Shown piece by piece: positions 11,967 to 24,041 of a DNA stretch of 64,000 nt. Within the stretch, counting starts at the first letter, position 1, and each line of letters begins with the position of its first letter. Both the position numbers and the translations under genes were made by a program. The DNA comes from Macrosoma leucophasiata (taxonomy: Eukaryota > Arthropoda > Insecta > Lepidoptera > Hedylidae): positions 5,724,001 through 5,788,000 of the forward strand of contig JAWQUS010000011.1 of assembly GCA_036365455.1 (NCBI GenBank). The letters run 5' to 3'. Under the pieces are notes generated by a model. The model did not search any database and was not told where the DNA came from. It was given only the letters and a program-made list of their open reading frames with translations.

Positions 11967-12960
11967 CCCAAATGCTTGCATTCAAACATTCATTGGGAGT
12001 AAATTTAAGGGAATATCACCAAATTCCGAGGGCGGTACTGGGAAATTTCCAAAAATTTGACATAGAATCCAGTACCCCAGCGTAGCAGTAGTCTTCCCAA
12101 AGTAAATCCTTTGAAATAAATGCGAAAAATGTTTGATAATATTTTTATAATTTTTATTAATACATAATTTTTAATATTACTTTACATGGTAACAAAAGGA
12201 TAAATAAATAAATGTTCCCATCGTATTATCATATTTGTGGTCAAGCTTAATTGGCGTATATCTTCCCAGTAACATACAAATCTAAACAAAAGAATCAAAC
12301 TTTACTAACATAAATAGATTATGTTTGATTTTGTGAAAGAAAACAACTTGTAATTTAGTTGACTTTCATGTATTTCTATAGAATACACCGACAAAAACAG
12401 TGATCATAAAAAGTTGTTTTTTACCCGAACGAAAAAGTTATTCTTCATAAACAACATTAATATCAAAGACATCATTACATAACAAATAAACAAACAACAA
12501 AACTAAACAGATCAATATCAATAAAATAATTCTCCAATAGAGCATCCCTCATTCCTTGCGCATTGTAAATATATAGGAAGGAGATAACAGTCAAAGTTGG
12601 GCAATTTCAACCGTGCGATAGATAGAGATAGCACTACGCAACACTGTCAGTGCACTGAGTTAGACGGAGACAGAAGTATATTCGTAAGGAACAGTGAGAA
12701 AGGCCAAAGTTTCTTCGGTAAATTATTGAAATGAATTATGTTTTATTTTGGTAATTGACTCTGTATAATTTGGAAATTTTCGAACGCATTAATCGAGTTT
12801 TGTCGTTCAAAGGGTTAATGGCACCCGATAATCGTGTTTACGGAGATATTCATTTTAGACTTTGAAACAAATGTGAAAATTATTGTTCGCGTTACATTTT
12901 TCCACAGCTATCAGTGTTGTACTCGTAGGTATAATGATAGAAAGAGTGGAAAACTTATAA
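11967..12960. other. No gene seen
   Basis: Starts with about 110 bp resembling a diverged reversed B SINE (GGTACTGGGAAATTTCC, CCCAGCGTAGCAGTAG near 12070), then AT-rich sequence. Confidence 0.45.
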
Positions 12961-13395
12961 TTGGTGGTAGAATTCCAGTATAGGAGCTCGAGGGCGTAGG
13001 TTGATAACGCGATGCTGCCTTCGCCCTAGGTGGTGCCTACGGCAGACAGGTTACAATCTGCCGGCAAATGGTAGTGTTCAGCACTATCGTGTTCCGGTTG
13101 GATGTTTTGTTTGTTTTTAATGTAATGGAAGTGGCAAACAAGCTTGCAGTTCACATTGATGTTAAGTGACGACTGCAGCCTATAGACACCCACACAAAGA
13201 CCAAGGTCAAAATGCAGATGCATTACCACTCCTGAGGCCTGAGGTGTTAGGCCTCTGTGCCGGAAATTACGTAATTTATTTTATGTAATGAACGTGGCAA
13301 ACAAACATGTAGTTCACATTGATGTTAAGTGATGACTGCAGCCTATAGACACCCTAGACACCCACACAAAGACCAGAGATCAAAATGCAGATGCC
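12961..13395. repeat. A-family cluster of fragments in both orientations
   Basis: 12961-13000 plus 5' end; 13057-13101 plus middle; 13108-13275 minus 3' half; 13276-13395 minus 3' half again. Repeated nested or recombined insertions. Confidence 0.75.
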
Positions 13396-14031
13396 CTGTC
13401 CAACTAAAATTATGATGATGATGAAGACGATGAATTTCAATAAGTCAGCTACCACTTTACCACGACAGAGAATGATACAACACATATACAAAGGGTTTCA
13501 AGTGAACAAACTTAAATAGAACTCCTTCAACTTTCAGTCCAAGTATGTGAAAGTCGGAACATAATGCATAAATAATGCGTTATTCGATTTCACTTCACAT
13601 AATTCGTGTCGGAGACTTCGCAGTACATAGACGGATATGATGCAAAGCAAACACCGAGTCCCCTAATCAAACAGTGAATAAACCTTTAATGAATTTCTTA
13701 ACAACGTGATTGTAAGCCCGGAGGGAGCGAAGGAACTTCTCGTTTCGGCATACAAGCGTGGATTAATACAAACAAAGTTAATAAACATAGACGAATCAAG
13801 AGAGGTCTGTCTGATGAATACGTATTTAAGTATCCAAATTGAAATATTATCTTACGTTTGCCTTTTCGGTTGTGAGCGTTTTAAAAACAACGTTTTATTT
13901 TGATATGCCAGTGAAATATTGGATGAAGTACCGCCCTCAAAAATCGACTAATGCGTATTTACAGCCATGATTCGTAACATTTTTTCGGGTTTGGACCTAT
14001 AGCAACTGATGATAGAGATGTGATGTCGTAT
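13396..14031. other. No gene seen
   Basis: A short D-like trace at 13788-13820 (ATAGACGAATCAAGAGAGGT); otherwise unassigned. Confidence 0.45.
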
Positions 14032-14080
14032 ATCGACGGTGCAGACACCACCTAATCATCTCTGCTGCCAAATGGTGGTA
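14032..14080 (+). repeat. A-family fragment, diverged
   Basis: Short match to the CAGACACCACCTAAT ... CTGCCAAATGGTGGT block. Confidence 0.45.
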
Positions 14081-14170
14081 TTTATGTATCTTCACGCAAG
14101 GTCCCTAACGGGTTAGGCAGAGAGTGTAGAGTGCCAGATATCCCGGTCACTGACATACCTCTCGTGCCTC
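14081..14170 (-). repeat. D-family 3' fragment
   Basis: TATGTATCTTCACGCAAGGT to GACATACCTCTCGTGCC. Confidence 0.65.
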
Positions 14171-14439
14171 ATCTGATTAGAGCAGGACCTGTGAATGCTG
14201 GGCGTAAGGAATTGGAGAGAAAGAGGCCCTGAGCTGTAGGCCTTAGATCACCATCATAGGTTCCCAACAAAAGAGTTCTCAATATGAAATAATATTGTTA
14301 TGCTTAAAGACATAAGATAAGTCTCTGATTTATTTTAATTTCTCGTTATAATTTACCACATCACAATATTATTATGTGACTTGAAAATGTCAATAATCCA
14401 GTTTCTACAGAATATCTTGGAAGGAATATACTATATTAC

Positions 14440-15935
14440 ATAGAAAATGGAACTACAATCTCATAACAATTAAAACTTAATGCACTCACTCGCTCTACTG
14501 AACTACATCCAACATAGTATTCACCAATTTATCATTCCACCGCGGAGTTGAAGACTCCTCAAAATAGTTCAAAAGACCATTATGAGAGAACGCTTCAAGA
14601 AACTTTGCTTAACCTTAATTCCAACATTATCTATTGGGGGCCATTTAAGGAACGCTCTTAAGGTCTACCTATTTTTCCAGTATACAAAGCATGGATTTGA
14701 TAAAAATGTTTGTTAGGCTTTCTGTATTTAACTGCCTCTCGATAGTTTAGTGACTCTTAATTAAAAGCTTCAAATAATGACCGTTCCATCCTTGGGTCAG
14801 AAAGTAAGTGATGTTGGGATTTTCTTATTTCATGATAAACATAGTCATCATAATATATAAAACATTTTTTTACCAAATATAATCATGACATAAAAAAAAT
14901 TTTTTTTTTATCAAATATACAATATTGTGTGGGTGTCTATAGGCTGCAGTCATCACTTAACATCAATATGAACTGCATGCTTGTTTGCCACATTTATTAC
15001 ATAAAAAAAAAATCTATATAATTAAAACGAAACGAAGTTCTTATTTTTCTGAGAGAAACATAAAATCATATGCTACATTACAAAACCATAGTTTCCAACT
15101 CGAATACCAGTTATAATCAGAATCTAGTGTTCCAGAACTACTACAATCTCATAACAACTAAAACTGAATGCACTTATTCGGTCTACTGAACTACATCCGA
15201 TAAACTATTCACCAATTATCATTCCACCGCGGAATACAAGACTCCTCAAAGTAGTTCAGAAGACCATTATGAGAGAGCGCGTCAAGAAACTTTGCCTTAA
15301 TACCAACATTATATATTGAAAAGTGTTTATTTTCTGAAAATTATTAAAATTGTATCCTTTTATTTATAGGTATATAAAGTATGAATTGGATTTTGACTTC
15401 ATTAAGTAAGCGTATTTTACTGTATCAATGACCCTAAGGCTTGAACTTGAGGTGATGACCGTTCCTTAAATGGGTCGGATATAAATAATGTTGATTTGTT
15501 CTTATTTCATCATAAACAGGATCATAATTTATACACAACAAATTTTTAACCAAATATTTAAAAGTAGAGGCAGTTCTTTTGAGATTAACGTGTATTCATA
15601 ATGTCACATTTCAAAACCATTAATAGAATTTCAATTTACCAGTTATGATCCAGTGCTGCATACAAGTAGAATTTCATAATAGTCAAAACTGATTGCACTT
15701 ACTCGCTCTACTGAACTACACCCAACAAAGTATTCGCCAATTATCATTCTACGGCGGTATTCAAGACTCCTTAAAGTAGTTCAGAAGACCATTATGAGAA
15801 AGCGCGTCAAGAAACTTTGCTTTTTCGTAATGGGGCCATTTATGGAACGCCGTTAAATCTTATCTATTTTTCCGGTACATAAAGCATGGATTTGATAAAA
15901 ATGTTTGCAAGGCCTGATTTGATTATGTCAGTGTA
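14440..15935 (+). repeat. L-family tandem triplication
   Basis: Units from about 14440, 15110 and 15665 share ACTGAACTACATCCAACA, TTATCATTCCACCGCGGA, ACTCCTCAAAATAGTTC and CAAGAAACTTTGC. The first two also share a later part (GACCGTTCC, TCATAATATATAAAAC). An A fragment lies between units 1 and 2. Confidence 0.78.
14925..15015 (+). repeat. A-family 3' fragment inside tandem array L
   Basis: GTGTGGGTGTCTATAGGCTG to poly-A; separates the first and second L units. Confidence 0.75.
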
Positions 15936-16145
15936 ATGCTGCCTCGGTAGCGAAACGATAAGAAACGATTACTAAAGTTCTAGCAGTCGCACATAACACA
16001 TCATTCAGTTTCTGAACCGATTATTTGTATCCGAAACGCCGATATATACGCCTTCTTCCATTGCTCTCTGCGTGACCTTAAGCTTATTATAAGGTCCTTA
16101 CAAAGCGGCCTCGTTTTAAGGACCATAAGTCACCGTATGGCTACG

Positions 16146-16706
16146 ATAACGGTATAATATCCATTATCTCTAGTTCTATTGAGATTTATTTTATTTTTAA
16201 AGAAAAATGGAAAGAAAAAAATGACTTCAGGCGAGACTCGAACTCGCGACCTACTGGGAATCTAGTCCAGCCGCTCTTCCAATTGAGCTACTGAAGCCCT
16301 GCCCGATTTGTCAAATTTTTCCTTCACATCTATTGCATTGCTTTATGGTAGCAGCAGCGTCATCTATTACCAACTATGCTAGTTAGGCAACCGATATAAT
16401 AGACTTTTCAGTTTATTGAATATCGTAAAGAAGTCGCTTTTACCCTTAATAATTGTTTTTATATTATTTCGCATTAACACATGCTTGTGAAATATATTTT
16501 ATTTTTAATTACTATTGAGATTTTCCCATTTTCTGCAAGTTTCCCATTACCTCGAAGTGTGGTTATATGCCCGGAGATGTCAATAGCGTTGCCACCTTTT
16601 ACATAGGACAAAAACGTAACCGGTGGATCGTGGGTGTTTGCATGTATGCTTAAATGCATGCATTTACCTCTGCCTACCCGTTCGGGATTACAGGCGTGAG
16701 GTTACG
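16146..16706 (+). repeat. B SINE body split by an S element
   Basis: Body at 16146-16187 and from 16512 to 16706; duplicated CTATTGAGATTT marks the insertion. Confidence 0.8.
16188..16511 (-). repeat. S element copy in B SINE, permuted relative to 28588-28896
   Basis: Flanked by the 12-bp duplication CTATTGAGATTT (16176-16187, 16512-16523). In its own orientation it begins with the TTTCACAAGCATGTGTTAAT block and ends just after TTTCTTT. Confidence 0.82.
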
Positions 16707-17020
16707 TTGTAAATTAAATGACAAAACAAATTAACTACGCATCTTATTATCATCCAAGAAACGTATCAAACAAAATACTTCTCAAAAAATCCGCACACCA
16801 CATCAGTGCACATGACATCCCCTCAGTACACCGACAGCGCATTTAGTCAGAGAAAATTACAGGGCACGTCAATCGGGGGCGTCGTATTAATATAATGGAA
16901 GCTTTATGCTGACCATACGCCCGTTCATGCTGTAGGCGGCAGCGGGTACGGCAGCGGTAGCGAGTATTTTAGCGTTATATGCGTGAAGAATAAAAATTCA
17001 GGATATAGACACGACCATTT

Positions 17021-17246
17021 TTAAGGTTCCGTAGCCAATAGATAAAAAACGGGACCCTGATTGATTCGTCACGTCTGTCTGTCTGCATGTCACAGCTACT
17101 TTATTTTAATACTATAGGCACAACACTTTTACATCTGTGATTTGGAAAATAAAGTTCTTTTTTGCTTTCGAAAACTGTAAATGGTAAACATCCAGTCAAA
17201 TATTGCTTCATGGGCGAGTCTGACTTACACTTGGCCGCTTTTTTGT
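17021..17246 (-). repeat. I-family copy
   Basis: AAGGTTCCGTAGCCAATAGA to CACTTGGCCGCTTTTTTG; complete but diverged in the middle. Confidence 0.7.
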
Positions 17247-18107
17247 CTACTTAACTGAGCAAGTGGCGAGTCGGTCTCAGCCTTAATACTTAAGCAACTG
17301 CATAAGGGCATTCCTGAGGGGTCCATATCTCGTCATAGAGCAAAGGGTAAGACGAGAATTCATTTTTAAGTTGAATGTATTTTATTTGAATAACGCTTGG
17401 ATGTTCAACTTCAAAAAAGGCAATTAAACTCAGTTGAATGAGAAAACTCGAGCCTGCAAGCTAGAGATCAGAGGCTAAGTAACCACTATCGATCAATAAA
17501 TAGGTTGTCAAACATAATTACAATGTCCAACAAGAACTGTTGCATATCGACTTTAGGAAGGAGACTTTGAATTATTTAGGATCTGTAGAGCGTTATAACT
17601 TTTACACCTTATCTATGTGATCAAGTTTGACCAATACCGGACTATCAGTGCTTGCGCAAGCAGTGTGCAGCAGAGAAAACGCTCTACGAAGTCGAAACTA
17701 GCCGATTGTCTCTTTCGTAGGATAGATTTGCAATATTTATTACCGTACGAATCGAAATTTCGCTGACCGCACTCTCTTATCCACTGTCAACTAGTGGTTA
17801 TTAACAAAAGCATTTGAGCTGACGCGTCATTTAACTAAGCCTTTTATGTTACAAACGTTGAGGGCTGTTTTTAGGGGTGATCCAACACACAATGTAGATA
17901 TATGGCTGTATTTTAAAGTATTTTATTATTTTAAAGTATTTTATAATATATTTTACTATTGCAACATTTTATAGATTTTTTTAGCAGACGACGATTGATG
18001 ATTATTTTTAGAACATTGACATTTTGGTATCCCCGCAAAATTGTTGTCAAAATGAAGAGAATAGATGAAGATTAGTTATTGCCTAATGTACCTAAACCCA
18101 ACTTAAC
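17247..18107. other. No gene seen
   Basis: Unassigned AT-rich sequence. Confidence 0.5.
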
Positions 18108-18345
18108 CTCACGCCTATAATCCCCAAAGGGATAGGCTCAGGTGAATGCATACATGCAACAACCAATATACACGTATACATACAAACACCCACGATTCGT
18201 CAACTACGTTTTATCCCATATTATAGTTAGCAATCCAATTACCAAAAGCAAATACAAGCTGAGGGTAGATTTTTTTATAAAAAGGGAAAAATCCCATTAG
18301 CATTCCCGACTCGGGATTTGCACTCAGGACCTCAGGGTAGCGGTA
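18108..18345 (-). repeat. B SINE, old degraded copy
   Basis: Recognisable by the mirror of box B (GACTCGGGATTTGCACTC) and the body end CACGCCTATAATCCCC. Confidence 0.6.
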
Positions 18346-18995
18346 ATTACTGAGTTAGTTCCAAATTCAATGATTGCCCTAAACATATATTTCTACGACT
18401 TAAAATTTATCGCTAAAGAGAACCCTGTCTATTTATGTGAGTGGCAGGTAGCTTGCGTAACACGGTGGGCCTACGACACCGATGTGGATAATTAGAGCTC
18501 TCTAGAAAACGTTAGGTAATAAATAGTAAGATAAGTATCAGAGACACTTATCTGTCATCTAGCCAATCAACAACTCAATCACAATTCACTATGAACATAA
18601 TATTTGCATACTCTCAATATGCGATGCATAAAATACGTACAATAGATTTCAAAATGGAATACTCCTAATCAAATCTTGCTTTTAGGCTTTCAAACGTAAC
18701 AATATACTGAATTATTTGAAATTGAACCTTATCTGCTTACAAGAAGGGTGTTGTTGTAATAAATAGTTCTTGGCTTGGCTTGTAGGCATTAACAATGGGC
18801 CACTCGGCCTGCTCGAACAATGTCAATGACGAAGGGTGCGAGAAACCACTACAAAGCTGAATCCATTTAAATATCAGCTATAAAATGTTGATACAGATTT
18901 TCGGTTTAGGCTTTAAGGGATTTCGTATTGTACTGAAATATTTATTTTGATGGGTGAGAAAGGAGAAACTCTGTTTTGATCATTCTCCAGATTAC
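18346..18995. other. No gene seen
   Basis: Unassigned AT-rich sequence. Confidence 0.5.
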
Positions 18996-19100
18996 ATAAA
19001 TCTAAATGGGACTTAAAAGTCTTACGTCTTTATAAAACATGTTCAAACAATAGAGATAGCACATATTTGAGGGTTGCTTAAAATTGAGTGACGGTTGGGT
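18996..19100 (+). mobile_element. G-family MITE fragment cut by a B SINE
   Basis: GACTTAAAAGTCTTACGTCT to AAAATTGAGTGACGGTTGGG; the outer right end is missing. Confidence 0.6.
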
Positions 19101-19411
19101 AACTGCCTCAGTAGCGTAGTGGTAGCAGGCCACTACTACTACGCTGGGGATCCTGGGTTCGATTCCCGGGTCGGGGATTATCAGAGATAACGGTTTAAAA
19201 TCTTTTATCTCAGGTTTATTGGCATTTTTTCCCATTTTCTGGAAGTTTCCCAGTACCTCGGAGTTTGGTAATGTGCCCGGAGATGGCAACAGGTTTACCA
19301 CCTGTTACATGGGCCCAAACGTAACCGGCGAGTCGTGGGTGTTTTCATGTATGCTTGAATGCATGCATTTACCTCTGCCTACCTTCGGGCATTACAGGCG
19401 TGAAGATACGT
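19101..19411 (+). repeat. B SINE copy
   Basis: Complete, inserted into a G-type MITE fragment (18996-19100). Confidence 0.85.
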
Positions 19412-19520
19412 TTTTTTTTACGTTTGAGTATTAGGCCACTAGCCTGATTTACTTGTCTCTCTTTATTTCTTACCTAATCATATTTGACATAACAAAACAT
19501 GAAACACATCAAAGATGCGA

Positions 19521-19903
19521 TGTGATAGAGTTCCAAGTGTAGGAGCTCAAGAACGTAATGGAGAAAGCAATGTACAGCGAAACTGAAGTGGGTGCAATCA
19601 CTTTTTTCCCATTTGCCTCCGGTGGCAATCGCCGCGGGGGCAACTGGGAATAATTCGACACCACCACATTACCTAACCTATCTGCCGTTAAATGGTAGTG
19701 TTCGGCACTATCGTGTTCCGGTTAGATGGTAATGTATGGCCCCGTAATCACTATCACAGCGACATGTCACCTTAGGTCTCAGGGGTGGCAACGTATCTGC
19801 ATTTTGACCTCTGGTTTTTATGTAGATGTCTATATAAGATGCAGTTATCACTTAACATCAATGTGAACTGCATGCCTGTTTGTCACCTTCCTTACATAAA
19901 AAA
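19521..19903 (+). repeat. A-family copy with about 90-bp insertion
   Basis: The 5' and 3' parts match the family; 19560-19650 (including CCGCGGGGGCAACTGGGAAT) does not. Confidence 0.65.
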
Positions 19904-19939
19904 CTGCTAAAATGGAACTGAGATTATAACATTTTTATA

Positions 19940-21545
19940 TACATCTATACAATATATTTTATACTATAAGTACAACAGCACAAGAACGGAGAACTGAGCT
20001 TTCACATCGTGTCAGCGTCGTGAACTCGTGAACCAGCTTAACCCGCACCAGCTCACCACCCAAGACTGATAGCAGCGTATTATTCATCAGCTCAAATAAA
20101 TTAAATCCATCCCCGGTACCTATCTCACGCACGCACATCTGTGGCCTTAATGACGTAACTCGTTGAAAATGAGATTTGTTGTATATTCTTAAACCTTTTT
20201 CTATTTCAAGCAAATGTAAGTACATAACTCTTTTTGAGTATAACTTTACGGCAGAAAAAAAATTTATGGCCCCGTAATAACTTTCACAGAAACATAACAA
20301 CTAAGGTCTCAGCAGGGGTGGCAACGTTTCTGTATTTTACCTATAGTTTTTGTGTGGGTGTCTATAGGCAGCAGTTGTCACTTAATATCTATGTAAACTG
20401 CATGCTTATTTGCCGCCTTCACAACATAACAAAAATAGATTTCATGAAAAATATTCAAAAATGTTAGTTTATTTATATCAAGTTTGACAATGTTGGATCA
20501 AAAATCATTTAAATTTCAACGTGTATAATAACAAATAATAAAAATCGATTTATTTGCCTCTCCACTAAGGTTTTACAAACTTGTGAGTTACCAATGATAA
20601 AAATATAAAAATAGTCATATAAGATAATGTACACCGTCTAGAAATAATATGAAACCGCACAAGAACAGAGAACTGAGCTTTCACATCGTGTCGGCGTCGT
20701 AAACTCGTGAACCAGCTTAACCCGCACCAGCTCAACACCCAAGACTGATAGCAGCGTATTATTCATCAGCTCAAATAAATTAAATCCATCCCCGCTACAT
20801 ATCTCACGCACGCACATCTGTGGCCTTAATGACGTAACTCGTTGAAAATGAGATTTGTTGTATATTCTTAAACCTTTTTCTACGAGTATTTTAAGCAAAT
20901 TTAAGTACATATTTCTTTTTGAGTATAATTTTACGGCAGACAAAAAATTAATGTATGGCCCCGTAATAACTTTCACAGAAACATAACAACTAAGGTCAGA
21001 GACCTGTGGCGGGGGCAGGCAACGCATCTGTATGTTTACCTATAGTTTATGTGTGGGTGTCTATAGGCAGCAGTTGTCACTTAATATCTATGTGAACTGC
21101 ATGCTTTATTTGCCGCCTTCGCAACATAACAAAAACAGATTTTATGAAAAATATTCAAAAATGTTATTTTATTTATATCGTGTAAAATAACAAATAATAA
21201 AAATACATTTATTTACCTCTCCACCAAGGTTTTACAAACTTGTGAGTTACCAATGATAAAAATATAAAAAAGTCATATAAGATAATATACACCGTCTATA
21301 AATAATATGAAACCGCACAAGAACAGAGAACCGAGCTTTCACATCGTGTCAGCGTCGTGAACTCGTGAACCAGCTTAACCCGCACCAGCTCACCACCCAA
21401 GACTGATAGCAGCGTATTATTCATCAGCTCAAATAAATTAAATCCATCCCCGGTACATATCTCACGCACGCACATCTGTGGCCTTAACGATGTAACTCGT
21501 TGAAAATGAGATTTGTTGTATATAGCTAGATATTTTTCTTTTTCA
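19940..21545 (-). repeat. M-family tandem triplication, period about 660 bp
   Basis: Blocks at 19978-20230, 20650-20930 and 21310-21525 are very similar (TTTCACATCGTGTCAGCGTC, GACTGATAGCAGCGTATTAT). Between them lie duplicated A-derived segments (20255-20435, 20935-21130). On the minus strand each block keeps the same 57-75-codon frame with FNLFELMNNTLLSVLG. Confidence 0.82.
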
Positions 21546-22388
21546 AATAATTTACATATTTAACGGATTATGCAGAGTTTCTTAACATTAATCGAAGAGC
21601 TGACGCATGAACAATGATACTGTAAGAATATTAACGTTAAAAGAAAAAGAAGAAGGATGTTCAATTTGATAATTATTGAAAAGAATTAATGACAAAGATT
21701 GACTACAGAAAGTAAAAATTAATAAGACTATATTTTAAGCCTATCTATTTTTCATATAAATAAAACTTGAATTTATTTACAAAATATCAACTAAAGTTAT
21801 TACATAGGGTTTTCTAATAAGTTTATATTATTCCAATAAAATGTTAGAAAACTCCAACGTTCATAAACAAAGATATAATGTCACTGGATGTAACCAAGTG
21901 AGATCAACTTTAGATGGCTAAGCCGGCTACAAGATCACCAGCACTACATAATAAATAAAAATCACATATTTACTACTACATAATCGTACATAGGTAAATA
22001 TTTACATAAAATATAATTTAGAATAAACATTTGAACGCTAGTTTTTTTATTTTTTAATTTACAGATGACTCTACAGTCGTCGCCGCGGCAAATCAGCAAC
22101 GTCGTCACTGTTGGGATATTTTCTGCCGTTTCCATTTTGGTGATGGAAACAGTAGATGCGCCTGAGAGTAACTTTCGCGAACTTAAAGTCAAATAATCTA
22201 TATCAGCATTAATTTTTGTGTAACTCTTCCAGTGATCTTAAGTCTATGATAAGACTTTACAAGGGTTATAAGCAATTTAAATACACTCTCGCTTTGTTTC
22301 TTTCATATAAATCAGAGTCATACGTAGGGCGTTAAGATTACATGAATTATTTTCTTAATTAGATAAATCAATTTAAAGTTTATTTTAT
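21546..22388. other. No gene seen
   Basis: Unassigned AT-rich sequence between the M array and the J repeat. Confidence 0.5.
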
Positions 22389-22794
22389 ACTAGCTGTGCC
22401 CGCAACTTTGTTTGCGTGGAATAGTGGCTTAGGGAGTTTGGGCAACGCTTTTGGATATACATTTTGGTTAATTTTGGATCATAAACACTTTTATGTAGCT
22501 AAAAAAATCTACTTTACAGTTATTCTTCTCTGTACACGAAATTAGACGTATGGCCATCGGGGATAAAAGCACACAGGCTGCTAAGATTGCAAAAAATTGC
22601 TAATTATGTTTTTAAACGCGTATTTACCGCACTTTCGAAAAGGCCATTTTAAACTTCTAAGTATAATATTTATTATAGAAAATTATTATAAACTTTTGTA
22701 AAGTTTCAGTCAATTAGCGCTTCTAACAGAGAAAGAAAGATAAAAGATAGATCTATGCATAATATTGGCACTTTGTAAGAGCCGTCAGAAGAGA
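22389..22794 (+). repeat. J-family repeat
   Basis: Starts ACTAGCTGTGCCCGCAACTT, has GACGTATGGCCATCGGGGAT and CACACAGGCTGCTA; ends GTAAGAGCCGTCAGAAGAG before an ACC repeat. Confidence 0.75.
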
Positions 22795-22890
22795 ACCACC
22801 ACCACTGTCATCACTACCACCTCTACCACCGCCACCACTACCAACACCACCAATGCCACCAACACCATTAACACCACCACCACCATCATC
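22795..22890 (+). repeat. ACC-type microsatellite
   Basis: Imperfect CCACCACCA/ACC repeats between J and a LINE tail. Confidence 0.85.
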
Positions 22891-22950
22891 ATAATTACAT
22901 CCGAAAGACGTTCCGCTGGACAAAGCCTTACCCGAAGATGCTCCTAAAAG
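22860..22950 (-). repeat. LINE 3' tail fragment with (GAT)n
   Basis: ATCATCATAATTACATCCG followed by GACGTTCCGCTGGACAAAG, the mirror of the common end 'cagtggacgtctttcggctg' and GAT tail. Lies between the ACC microsatellite and unassigned DNA with a hairpin near 23010-23052. Confidence 0.55.
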
Positions 22951-23079
22951 TGTTGTGCGGCATAAGAAAAGAATACGCCATACTTGCCACGCTTGGCATC
23001 CTGAATAATGATCATAGCGGCGATTGTTTTATGCCGGGACGCCGCTATGAGGTATGCTTATCGTTACTAACAGAGAAAA

Positions 23080-23300
23080 AACCGACCAAGTGCGAGTCGA
23101 ACTCGTGCACGAAGGGTTCCGTAAAAAAAATGTTTGTTGGAAGATAATATACAATATACCAAAGACCTAAAATTTCTGTGAAAATTTCAAGTCTACTTGC
23201 TACCGTTATTGATATCGAGCAAAAAATATACGAAAAAAAAACACGTTCATTATATGCCCCCTTGGACCCCTTGATATTTTCATTTTCTTATTTTTAGTAA
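23080..23300 (+). repeat. I-family repeat, left part (target of mariner)
   Basis: Begins ACCGACCAAGTGCGAGTCG and GGGTTCCGTA, a segment common in lepidopteran DNA. Its continuation lies beyond the mariner at 26960-27129, so the mariner TA target was inside this repeat. Confidence 0.75.
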
Positions 23301-23481
23301 TAGGTTGGGGAAAAAGTCTTTTCGCATTATAGTATGTATGAACTTGTAATAAAATCTCTTTGGCTGTAGTATTTGTATCTGGCTGGTTTTGGTATCATTG
23401 AAGGTTAAAATTTTAAAGAACATTATTCTAAATTCAAATTAGGCAAATGTGTGATTTTCATTTGTTTTTCGTACTGTCAAG

Positions 23482-23887
23482 ATGAGTGAATCTAATGAAG
23501 AAATTCGATACATTTTAAAATTTTACTACAAAAAAGGCAAAAATGCAACGCAAGCCGCGAAAAAAATTTGCGATATTTATGGACCTAGTGCAGTGTCTGT
23601 GAGAGTAGCACAAATTTGGTTTAAGCGTTTTCAATCCGGAAATTTTGATGTCAAAGATGCACCTCGCTCTGGTCGCCCATATTATACGGATAAAATGGAT
23701 GCCATTTTTGAAAAAGTGGAGTAAGATCGACATGTCAGTAGTTACGACGTAGCTGAAGAACTGAGAATTGATCACAAAACAGTTTTGGCGCATTTGAAAA
23801 AAGCTGGGTACAAAAAAAAGCTCGATATTTGGGTACCTCACGAGCTCACTGAAAGAAACCTAATGAACCGTGTACTCATTTGTGATT
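23482..23887 (+). pseudogene. mariner transposase, N-terminal part (broken)
   Basis: ATG at 23482, open for 80 codons with a typical mariner start and WFKRF, GNFDVKD and SGRP motifs (paired DNA-binding helices and the linker). A TAA at 23722 sits where a Gln is usual; the frame then continues with VSSYDVAEEL and WVPHEL, the latter being the conserved WVPHEL motif of mariner. Coding is cut at 23887 by the Penelope-like insertion. Confidence 0.88.
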
Positions 23888-24041
23888 GAAATAAAACTAT
23901 TTTTACGGATTTATCTCGCGTATATTAAACTAAAATGATTTTTAAAATCAACCCGACGTTTCGGTCGCTTTACAGCTTCCGTGGTCCCGGGCAGACTGAG
24001 GTGACATTTGTCTGACAGAAGTTTGAAAAAATTATATGTAG

